NCBI RefSeq assembly: GCF_000150275.1
Contig: NW_002060946.1
Coordinates: forward strand, 555,815 to 619,814
DNA: 64,000 nt
Reading direction: 5' to 3'
Source: Trichoplax adhaerens
Taxonomy: Eukaryota; Placozoa; Uniplacotomia; Trichoplacea; Trichoplacidae
The first letter of the stretch is position 1, and each line of letters begins with the position of its first letter. Under the pieces are notes generated by a model. It saw only the letters and a list, made by a program, of their open reading frames with translations, was not told where the DNA came from and ran no database searches. The position numbers were made by a program, and so were the translations under genes. Shown piece after piece: positions 37,149-48,302 of this stretch.

Positions 37149-37624
37149 TATTATAGTCCAGACAAACATCTCTCCGTAAAGAAGTCAAAAAATAAAAAGC
37201 ACTACAGACTTGTTGAGAAGCCTCTGAAAACAGCCACGTTAAAAAAATAAAATGGTAGGCTATGATTTCGTAGAAAAGTTCTCAAGCATGGAACTTCCTG
37301 TCGAGTGGATACAAACTGTGTAGCAATCGTTTTATCCTTTTATGCTAGACCAGCCGACCATGACCCACACTTGTGTCCACTAGAGGCTAAACGTTTATGA
37401 CTGTACAGAACATATATAGTATACACCACAGATACTCATTCATCTCTATAAATAGACAGTACAAGTAGACTGAGTGGATGATGTCGGAAAACTACGTATC
37501 ATTCTCATTGAGAACTGGCCAACAATGTGGACTTCATTAAATGGCCAAATCAGAATCATCCAATTGAATTAATTATATTAAATTAGTATTGGGAATGCAT
37601 CGTATGGATACCTACTGAACACGA

Positions 37625-37815
37625 AACCGGATAATTTACCGCAGACAATTAACGCATTAAATCAATTTTACGCTGTATAGGATTGAACGCTGTGTGTACA
37701 GTAAAATATTCAATCCAACCTCGTAATATCAAAACAGATACTTTACTGCATTCGATTCATTTCACGGTGGATAGGATTGAACGCTGCAAAGTATTCAACT
37801 CATCCTCATAATATC
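37625..37815 (+). repeat. Two-copy tandem repeat, period about 94 bp
   Basis: Two copies of ATAGGATTGAACGCTG (37677 and 37771) are each followed by AAAGTATTCAA-like and CCTC(G/A)TAATATCAAA segments. They are preceded by TTTTACGCTGT or TTTCACGGTGG. The copies are moderately diverged. No coding content is seen. Confidence 0.65.
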
Positions 37816-40800
37816 AAATCTACATTGATATTGTTTCCATCCTGTACTACTACATTGTACGGCGGTAAATTGACCGCGTCAAATTGTCCGAGGCCCTACT
37901 GAACAAAACTACTCATCAGAAAATCAATCAGTCACATACCGTACTATTAAGTTAATAACACAGCCATGAAAGATTGTAGGTAATCACCAATATGGTCAAT
38001 TGATATTTAATATTTCTACTATCCACAGATGATTCACACGATTTTACTGGTTCTTGTTTCGATAGCGTACAGACTAGTCATAACGAGAGCAGGTTATAAC
38101 GATCGAAGTGGACAAATCGATTATCATGCAAGCTTTCATTACCAGACTAATATTTTAATTTAAATCAATTTGAGCTATGCGGTTATTCAAGGACCCTCAT
38201 CTGTAAAGAATACCTATCATGGATGGATGTGGGTGGCTAATTCAATAATTCATGATGCGATATCATGAACATACCCTATTATTTTTACCTTAACAATATA
38301 GAAATTATCCTTGTACTGTAAATTGGATAGCGTTCCTCATAAATAGAAATTAAATCTTTCGCCTATAAGCATACCATCAATCGTAACAGTTACAATGGTT
38401 ACTGTAATGGACCTGCTCTTATTATCATCCTTTCAATACAAATACTAAATTATATTATACAGAAAAAAGCATATTCAGTACATATTTTATAACTCAACAC
38501 CATAATTTGATCCAATATCTAGTAAGTTTAAGGGAAGAATAATTCTAATTTTCTCCTTAATCTTCAGCTGTAGTTGTAACTAACTTTTATCATGGACCAC
38601 GAGATACTTTTTTCGAATTATCTACGGTAGTAGTCGTTGTCTTTTGCTAGAGTTGCTAATATTAAACTACAATCAAACTTTTCAACTTTCTATAATACTC
38701 ATAAATAAAACGTTCTACATCTCATATGGGTCTTTCGTGATATAGTCTATTACTTTAAAAAATAACTTCAACAATTAGAAATATCATCAATACCTGAGTA
38801 ACAGTGTCATGTAGAATGACTAACGGTGTAATTTTATACCAGCGAATTATCTTTTCATCAAGGCATATGGAAATTGAAATTTTTCTATTTAAACATGACA
38901 ATAAGTGAAATTAATTCATTTTTGATTGGTTACTATGAACAATAAATCTATCCTATAATTCAATTACTCTATTTTAAAATCTTTCTGCCGACCACGATAT
39001 ATTCTAGACTTATTCCTGCAGCATTCTCAACAGAGGCCAAATTACATTATCATTCACCCAATAAAATATACCTTGTATTTCTCAAAAAGATATTACAAAA
39101 ATTATAATCGAATTCTACGTCATACTTTCTAATTCTGTAATCAAAAATAGACTATTATTAAATGCACAAGGAATAGTCTAAGACATTGTCAGAAAAGTTA
39201 CCTTATAATTCATAACATAAGGGTTATATCATGCACTAGTTAAAAGATATCATTTAAAAATTAGATCAATTTTATCTTTGCGGGTATAACTTAAAAAATG
39301 TTAGTACTAACTAAACTCATTAATATATCTGCTACATGATGATCCTTAAACTTTTGTAATTTTATTTTGACGTATTGCAATTTCTGAAAAGTTGTTGGCT
39401 AAATTTGTTACATTTATTCCGTTGTACCAATATGGCTGCTTAATTACACAATCACCAATGACGACACTATGCATCCTTTTGCTAATCATTAGCAAATCAA
39501 ACTGCATTTAGGTTATTAGATTAGTCAGCGCTATAATTAAAACATTATTTAAGGAGACAGCTAAAAAAATAACTACTAGAATGTTTATGGATATGAATTA
39601 TTTAAAAACCCTGCATTCTTCCAATAAAAATCATAGCGATATATTCCTTTGCTTTCTGTAATAACTCTGGAGAAATTTATCAACCTTATACGATTTTACT
39701 TTTATTGAAAGCAAACCTGCCAATTTTTGATTAAGTATTCTTATCCAAGTAAGTTGGTACCGATGATTAATAAAAAGATATGATTTAAAGTTTTAAAGTA
39801 TACCAAGAATTCATCTCTTTCTAATCGTTTGCAGTTGTTTGTAAATATATTAAAACACATACGCTGTCTCATAAAATATTCACTACCTACAAAAATTTTA
39901 ATCTAAATGCTACAGATATAAAATTCAACAATTGCAAGATAACATCTTTATTACACATAAGTAAATCAGATATTCTATATTGTAAAGCGTGCTAAAAATC
40001 AAGAATTTAATAAGAAGGTGATTTTCCTGTATCCTTAATCATACTACTCATATCCGTATATGTAATATTTCGACTTAATCTACCAAAATGCTTCTGCCAG
40101 TAATACATTCTAATTCATATACATTATTCTTAAGGCTATATCTAATTGTAGTGTTTGTAATTCTTAACCATATCAAGCATTCGTTACCGGTAAATAGCTA
40201 TGCAACTGAAGTTAAATTCTATTACTATTTGTAACTAAACTGGAATTATAGCAGAATTAAAAATGCAAACGTAAACAAGAATAGTGACTCAATATGCTAT
40301 TTATAAAATGAAAAAAATATTCAGCAATTGCTATCCTATAATTTGATTCATAGTCCTGTTTAATACGTAGCAGTAGTAATTAAAATAGGCATAAAATTGC
40401 AAAACAAAGTGTTAAAAATCGAAATGAGCTAAATCGCTTTCCTACCTAAATACCAATTAACCACATTAATTGTTGCAAAGATCACCTATAATGCCTAGCT
40501 GTGATTGATGCAGTAGTATCAAGTTTTAAGAAATTTATACGTACTAATCTTTAGTGTAGCTGGAGACCGTGAAACATTTTCAATTGGTACTATATGTAAA
40601 AGTAAATTAATTTAAAATTACTACTACAAGCAACAGCTATGGGAAAAGTTTTATGACCTAAAAGAAATGTTTATTTCACATATCGCAGTAGCTGAATGAT
40701 AAAGAAATTTAAGTAATTTATAAGCTAGACTACTAACAAAGCTTAAAAACTTCATAAATCAAGATTTGAAACAAACTTATATAGGATAATATTTGATAAA

Positions 40801-40896
40801 TTAACCGGAAAAGATAAAATATTATCTTATGTGCGCGTCAGCGAATACTCTAACTTGAACAACATGGAATCATACCTTATATTATCTATATTTCAG
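37816..40896. other. Intergenic AT-rich region
   Basis: No supported exon in either direction in about 3 kb. The protein-kinase-like gene that follows has an incomplete 5' end, so an upstream exon may be hidden here, but I could not identify one. No repeat of note was found. Confidence 0.45.
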
Positions 40897-43032
40897 TTTT
40901 ACGAATTAAAGACTCGTTGAAACATTGCCATCAGTTGGGCTATAAGCTAGGGGCAATATTCATTAAGATGGTACAGGTAGTTCATGCCATTTCACGATCG
41001 TGGCATTACATCTTATATCGTCTTCGTCCAAAACGTATAGTAAAATTCAAAATGGGCAAAGTTAAAAAAATTTTGGTTGTATCAAAATCCAATAAAGACT
41101 TAGGTATGAAATGTTCTATTTGTACAGCAAAGAGCGTAAAATCCATTATCCGACATACGTCTTACAGTATGTTGCTCTTACAATGCTATCCAGATTTTAC
41201 GTATAGATAGTAATTTTGAATATTTTGCCTATTTAATGGATAAATTTATCTGTAATAAAAACATTGTCAGGATTGACAAGACAAGCAATGTCTCATGTTA
41301 CGTCTACCAATCTTATTCCGTGGAATCGACCCACTGTTGACTTTATCAACGTAAGTATCTGATCCATCAAAAAAATAAGATAATACTACTGTATATCAAT
41401 GACGCAAAGCTATCACAACCGCAAAAACTAAAAATATCATCCTTTTTTCTAATAAAGAATGTCGCAATTGTTTCTACGGTAAAAGTGGCAAACGAATATT
41501 CCAATTTAGGATTTATTAGCTATAATACAAATGAAATTGAAAAGTGGCTACATCATATCAATATTTTAACGCATATTCAAGAGCATCTACAATGTGAGAA
41601 TATCATACAGTACATTTGGTCGCATAAGACGGAATTGATCAAGTTACCCCAAGCGTTGAACGAACTTTTATGTCATCGCTTGAAATCTAAATTGTTAGTA
41701 ATTCCCTTTGATAATTAATACACGTTTATAAAATATTTACTTTGGTACTGTTTAGATTTAATGTGATGAATATTTACTTGTAGATTTCCAAAAATACATA
41801 CAGTACAACAGTAATTTGATATAATCCACATGAATAATTGTATCAATTTACAGCTAATTTGGCTAATTGTCGCTATTAGCATTTTACTTATTTTTCTTTA
41901 TAAGAAATAATTTATTATCCCATAAATATTGATTACTTAATATCAATCAAATATAACTTGTTTGGTGCATTTTCTGACTTGACTAGGTTAATTTGCTTTG
42001 AAATTTTTGATGAATATATCAAAGTCGACGCAGCACGAAACCTATTTCCCCTCTCTCCTAGTACATTATACTATTTAATCCAAGATCTTGCTACAGCTTT
42101 TCGACATTTGCATTCCATTGGAATTTCTTATGGTCAAGAAATCACTGTGGGATCCTTATTATGGACTAAATCGAGCCAAGTAAATTGCTGTTTACTTTTA
42201 ATCATATCTTTGTCAAGACTTATTGCATTTTATCATATATGATGCCGTAAGATAGGGGCTACTCAAATTTATTATTTTCTGATCAAGCTATAAAAATTAA
42301 GAGCAGACATACATTGATTAGTCAATTTACTGTAGTATTAGAATTTAAAAGTGCCAGCGATTCAATTTGCCTACCTGGTCGATCGCCATTTGTTGACTAA
42401 TTAAGATATTGTTATCATAATAAATCTTTAATCATCTATGGAGGATAGTAAAGTCACTATTTACTAATTTATTTTATATCTAGGGAGTTCTGGTTCCGTT
42501 TTTGTATAATTTTTCAAAATCAAAATTATGGAAATTTGCAAAAGATGAAAATGAGCTAGAAGTGAGCCGAAATAATGATATTCGTTACTTCATTGACTTT
42601 ATGTCAGAACTAATCCAATCTTCTAGCAAGTATCAAAGTCATTGTACTGACAATGGGAACAAGCCATCATCATCCAATAATGATGAGAACGACTCAATCA
42701 ACTCTGTAAATATGGAAAATATCCAAAGTAGCAAAGTAAGCTCCCGTTAGTTTTATAGGCTGTCCTTCAGTAAGAGTTGATGTCACTAATCTATTTCAAT
42801 TATTTATAGCTCTCAGCTTTTCTTCAGCAACTTAACGCAAATAGCGGCACGTGGACGTCATTCGACGAAATTCTTGACGCTTTAGGGTACCACATTTACT
42901 GAGTTTGTTGAAAATAATTTTGATAGAGTTCTAAGCATTTAATTTATTTTATTCTATAGCTCTTTTGGTATATGTCATGAAAGCGAATCACTGATCCCAC
43001 AACCAGAATCAAAAGCTGCAGTCATCCAATAG
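40897..43032 (+). CDS. Divergent protein-kinase-like protein, probable pseudokinase
   Basis: Exons by splice sites: 40897-41103, 41271-41350, 41458-41697, 41987-42179, 42484-42735, 42810-42886 and 42960-43032 (TAG). All junctions keep phase except 41697/41987, where a small exon or another site must be missing. The first in-frame ATG is at 40968, but the frame opens earlier after an acceptor, so the 5' end is uncertain. Kinase-like features: a possible helix C (IEKWLHHINILTHI), a hinge-like stretch (LICFEIFDEYIK), helix E (LYYLIQDLATAFRHLHSIGI), then SYGQEITVGSLLW where HRDLKxxNxLL is expected, VLVPFLYNFSK where DFG is expected, and a helix F-like NDIRYFIDFMSELI. The HRD Asp and DFG Asp are absent, so catalysis is unlikely. 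The helix E to F region distantly recalls kinase-like domains of PXK or BEACH-type proteins. Family assignment is tentative. Confidence 0.5.
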
Positions 43033-44808
43033 GGCCTTTCCGAGCGTATCTTTTATGTCTTTAAATTACTTACAAAATATTAAATTTCAGTTTAAGAAAT
43101 ATTTTGATCTTCGCTAATTTTTAATAAGAAATGAATCCCTATAACTGATTAATATCGCACAGTAACATAAAATGCTTATCTAGCTAGGGCATTAGAAGAA
43201 AGTTTAAGTTTTGTCAGTTATACCATTAACATGGAATGCTAATAAACTCAACGTAAAATATTCATTAAAACATAATGTTCGATAATAGTTTTTATGTCAC
43301 AACATTCACCATGGTAGTTAACTATAAATGGTATAAAAAATATTTGACAATTGGTTATCAAAATTTTAGACTGTTAGTTCAATTATAAAAGATCTTGTAT
43401 AATATCTGTACATCTCATTATCAAACTTTAATCCTCAGTCGCAATTAAGTTTTGTAGCTAAGACGTAAAAAGAATAATCCTTCGCATTGGTAATTTTTAG
43501 CTGATAGAGTAATGCTCTAATCAGTAAACATCTCAAATTGCTACTCATTTACAGTAATTCTTTCAAGCATCACTATTAAATAACTGGAAATTGAGAAATT
43601 TGCTCTGTTTTAATTTATGATCTTTCATTGCTATAAATATGTGCAGACATATATATTACTTTACGTTAAGCTAGAAATAATTTGAATACTCTACAATGTA
43701 ATTGTTTAAGAATTTATTATTAAAACTTTTTTATATCTGCATAAATTGAGATATCGATCATACAGTATATATGTATAACCATCCTTCTATTCAACAATTA
43801 CTCTTTAGTATATCGCACTGTTAAGAAATTGCAAGACTATAAAATAGAAGATAAAATCATTGAATCACGATGATTACATGAATGAAAGAGTAAGTACGTC
43901 GTTCGCTCGTAGCTTGCAAACTTAATTTGAACTTAAACATCGACAAACGACAAGAAATGCTTCCAGATATTCATTTTAGTATCGATTATAGCGTCAATGA
44001 TAATTACGGTATAAAACTAAAATATTTTAATGAGATACAAACTTAAAATTGACCAACACTACTTTAATTCTAGAACTAGCACAAATGAATGGGATCAAAA
44101 TTACACTTATATTTAACTAAGGTCATAAATCAAACACAAGTGCTTAAAATAAGTTACTTCAACTCATGGTTTCCAGTAGACGATAATTTTTAACTTAAGT
44201 TACTGTAACAGAAATCATTTCTTATGGGACAATTGTAGCAGATCTTAGTCATGATCTAATAGAAATAGAATCTTTCATTAATTTCTTCGTTGTTTCCGCG
44301 AATTTTTTCTTGTACTTCGCCGATCTTGATTCGATCTTGTATATAAAGTGATTAAATGCTTATATTATGATTAAAGTCAACAGTTGCTAATAGAAAGCTG
44401 TATATCGACAGAAATGGTAAGATAACTGGCTGTAAGACACATCGAAATAGTCAAATCTGACTTATTTAAATCTATGCCACAAAATCAAACTATAACACAT
44501 TCAAAGCGCTTTGTCCCTTTTTCCCCTCAAAACTACTAAATACGTATGTACTCGCACTGTACTATTCCAACGTTTAGTAGTCTATCTTGTCCCACATGCA
44601 ATGGAAAAGATAGGAATAACAGACTAATGTGGCAAATCTTTGCACAGAAATGTCGATAAAGGCGATACATTAATTTATGCTCTACCGTTACTATAGACTG
44701 TACATCTAGTAGATATGCCTAGTAAACATATCTTAATTATCCATAATTAATCATAGTAGCGTTTCTAAGTTGCTATGAATCCAATAATGTCATTTCGCTA
44801 ATTTTGTC
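43033..44808. other. Intergenic region between convergent genes
   Basis: The kinase-like gene (plus) and the two-exon gene (minus) both end here, so it should hold their 3' UTRs. I see no open frame or repeat worth calling. Confidence 0.5.
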
Positions 44809-46250
44809 TTACCGTGAAGGCGGCGATTTTCTATTAAGAGATCTCAATCTACCATCAGTTCTTGTTCGAGACGACGGATACGATCTTAGCCCGTATCCTC
44901 CTCTATAATGATCTGTTCTTGCAGCTCTATCTTGACAACTACTCCTAAATCGACCATTTCTATCATTTCTGCTACGATGACGTCTAGCAGCATTTACGTT
45001 AGGATCCGCGTCGATGCCTGAAATCCGTTTACGTTTGTTTTCGCTACCCTTATACCACTCTCCTGAAGGAGGTTTAACATCAGGTGATCGTAGCATTTTA
45101 TCCCTTGAAACAAATCTTGAACTCTCATTTTTTTCTTGATCTCGCGCTTTCTTGTACTGTTCTCCTATATCATGCTCTGCATATCTTTCGCTACCTTTAT
45201 ACCACTCTCCCGAAGAAGGTTTCATATCAGGCGATCGTAGCAATTCATCCCTTAAAACAAATTTTGCACTTTTTTCTTGATTTTGTGCTTCTTTGTCATG
45301 TACTCCTTTATTATTTTCTGCATAGCAATGGCGTATTGGGTATGCTTTATGAAGCATATCTGGAAGTTCTATTTCATCAATACGGCTGCCATCAAGATTT
45401 ATATGATCATCTATTGAATATTCATTCACTACTGTAAACTCTTGCCCTTTTCCTTCAATTTCTATCAACGGACTGACCTTATCTTGTGTTGCTTTAGTAC
45501 TACAATTAAATCAAATAAAAAGATTCAAATTATAATTACTGATCTCACTGGCAAAAATCAAGATGTAGCCACCGACATTCATAGTATGATAGCATACCTT
45601 TTACTTTTAATCATTCGAGTTTGAACAGAACGTTGCTTCTCTTGCGGTTGGCTTCTCATAAATAAGACATTGAAGCAGTTACGGCATAAGTGGCTACCAA
45701 AGTAACTGAGATGATATTTACTTTCAAAATTCACCTCACTTTCATCACAATCTACCATACAAACCCCCAATGCGATCTGAAAAGCAATTTTAGCTTCATT
45801 TTCTGTCATCTGTACGCAATCAATGATAGCTCTTAAAGATTTATCGGTTATTTTACTGACTGGCGTTCCTGCATAACAGAGGCGATCAACAATATCACGA
45901 AGACAATTTTTGCTACATGCTATAACTTGTTTACGTAAATTTTCTTTCAGTTTCTTCACTCTCTCGTCTTCAATTTCATTACATTGAGTTAAATTTTTAC
46001 TTGAAGTAACAGTGTCGGTGATTTGCCTACTTAGGGGTAGCTGCTCTCGGCAATTAGAAATGTTGGTATCGACATCGTCCAGTATTAGACTTGAGGTACG
46101 GCACAATGTACTAGAACGATTCGTAACTGCGACTTTAGCGTTTTCCTTGCTATCACAACTTTGGTCACTGGAGTAAGACGGTAATCTGCTTCTACGATCA
46201 TGTTCGATACATAATTCAAACGGTAGAATTTCTGATTCTCGATTACTCAT
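44809..46250 (-). CDS. Unknown two-exon protein with Cys-containing domain and basic tail
   Basis: Exon 1 is 46250-45598 (start MSNRESEILPF, context AAAATGA, donor AAAAG|GTATGC). Exon 2 is 45499-44809 (acceptor TTGTAG|TACTAAAG). Phases match and the product is 447 aa; the frame extends upstream of 46250 without another ATG. Residues 1-100 are Ser-rich and charged. A middle part (about 115-205) has CSKNC, then helical sequence, then LCRNCF. This spacing recalls domains of the C-x3-C ... VCR..F kind found in some transposase-related and uncharacterised animal proteins; that resemblance is weak. The second half has two copies of a segment of about 50 aa built on RD(E/K)(L/M)LRSPD(M/V)KP.SGEWYKGSE. 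The tail is Arg/Ser/Gly-rich, suggesting nucleic-acid binding and nuclear location. I do not recognise the gene. Confidence 0.65.
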
Positions 46251-48302
46251 TTTGGATTCCTGATAATCGTATGGACTATGAGTAGATATGATAATGTAGA
46301 TTAATTCTGGCAGTTCTGATGAAGAGATTATTCGGAAGGTCACTTTATCCGAATGAGATTGCTAGAAATTTAGATTGAATAAACCAATAAGATCAAGAGG
46401 TTATCGTCGATGAGATACAATCCCTTTCTGCGTATCTAATTTCAATATATGAGTTATTTATTAGGCCCCTAGACAGATATTTTACGTTCGCTATATTTAA
46501 AATCAGTCACATTTTGATAGCTTAAGCGCAAATATGCTCGCAGGTTACTAAAAATAAAGCTACCTTTATGACCCTTTTTGTTTGCTGGTAGCACCAAACA
46601 CACGAGTTTTAAAATTTTAGTGTCTTTCTAAGGCTAAATAGACTTTTTCTGCTTTACTTAACTATCCATAAAATTTTGAAATAAGTTAGCTTATTCATAA
46701 AAGATTGTAGAATATCGACTATATAAGGAATACAACCACAGTGAAATTTACTTTGTTTAACTGCAATATAAAGATTGTAGGGTAAAAACGATTCTACGAG
46801 CAAGATTTATTTTAAGTCGGCTAATCTTAGAACCATTTTTGTAAGACTGGTTGAATTCGTGTTTTGTAAAAGGATTGTCACTTCGTAAAACCTATCCTGC
46901 AAATTTACCTCTTACTAACCATGAATGGAAGCAAATAATCCATGGCTAAATATAAGTAGTATAAAAATTATTTGCAAGGTCATCTTGAATTAAATAACGG
47001 AGAATGCAACTATCAAATAAAGTACGGCACACTTTGGGAATTTCATAGCTGTGAGATTTAACATTAAGATTTATATTGAAAATTTTTTCTTTAACGTTAT
47101 CCTCTTATGGACGTCATAGGATTTTATAGAGTGAGGCTGAATGAAAGATCTCTACAAAAAATAGTTAGTCATCTAGTCCAACATGTATAACCTTTTCATA
47201 GGTGCTTGGAGAGTGATTACCACTTGGTAAATTATATATCGGGCGATATTTCAAGTTGCTTTTGCTATCATGAATGGCTAATAGTAGGGTGAGAACACAT
47301 TTAATCTGTCCATTTAAGCGAATATACCGTACCACTTGGTGCGCTTTAAAGCTTATTATACAGCTACACAATCTTATATACTTGCAACTTTAGGAGTTAA
47401 TTAATCCTAATACTGCCTTTTCGGTGAAGATAATGAAAATTTGAGTTTCTAACCCTACATGTTACAGAAATTTTTCTCCACAACCACGTATGCTAATCTA
47501 GTAAAATATTAGAGCGTATTCAATTTATTCCAAGTAAATGATTGTTAATGAAAGCTCGATAGTCCCAGGAAAGATCTTTATTCTGAGAGAAAATTCTAAG
47601 CGCTGAAAGACATGATATCCGATACTCTTGTGTAACATATTCGTAGACTCGGCTATATCCCCATTCCCATTATAGTAGTGATTGCTAATTTTTTTCTATG
47701 TCTGATTTTACTACCTAAAACTACTCTACTCCGTCATATTAATTAATCATTCAAGAATAATTCTTGCGAATCAAACTGTACTTCTGTAGAATTCCTTTTA
47801 ATCTTTGAAAATATCGGTTGTTAGTTACATAACACAGCGTAAGGTTAAAAAGTAGTTAATTCAGCCAAAGTAAAACGTAATTACTGGAAGAACATTCATT
47901 CCCAAGATCATGCAGATTGCATGCTACGATATGCTCTGATATATTGCAGTATAAGAATATTTCTACTGCAATTTTGATATTACCGTGGCATGGATATTGC
48001 TCTATTCAATCTTACCATTGGATAATAATCGCTTTCACTTGGTACTTTTAGAGAAGCAGTTATAAATTTATAATAATTCAATACACAGTAGCTTAATTTA
48101 TTAACTGCAATATTACACAACCTTTCGTTAAGAAGTAATCTAATGATATCTGGACCAGAATAGCTTTATTGTAGGCATGGACTACTAAAAGAAGCCTTAG
48201 TAGTCCATGTTCTGGGCAATAAAATTCTATAAGGCAGCATAACTTTTTAATTACCTAATATAGAGAATAATATTAATCTATCCAGTAGATTGGTTCATTT
48301 TT
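46251..48302. other. Intergenic region
   Basis: This lies between the start of the two-exon gene and the 3' end of the aminopeptidase gene. A 68-codon minus frame at 47165-47371 starts at TTG and shows no domain. A strong hairpin at 48176-48209 is listed separately. Confidence 0.5.
48176..48209. repeat. Perfect 13-bp inverted repeat 3' of the aminopeptidase gene
   Basis: Arms CATGGACTACTAA and TTAGTAGTCCATG are exact complements around an 8-base loop (AAGAAGCC). The structure lies about 95 bases past the stop codon, probably in the 3' UTR of the minus-strand gene. It could be an RNA hairpin affecting 3' processing or stability, or a small mobile-element end. No flanking target duplication was noticed. 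Confidence 0.7.

Noticed and set aside
42247-42402. Open stretch reading SNLLFSDQAIKIKSRH, resembling a kinase beta7-beta8 segment
   Set aside because: Splice sites at 42179 and 42484 join in phase without it, and including it requires a poor donor; more likely intronic.
47165-47371. 68-codon minus frame near the aminopeptidase 3' end
   Set aside because: Non-ATG start, no domain, and downstream of a gene that already has a clear stop.
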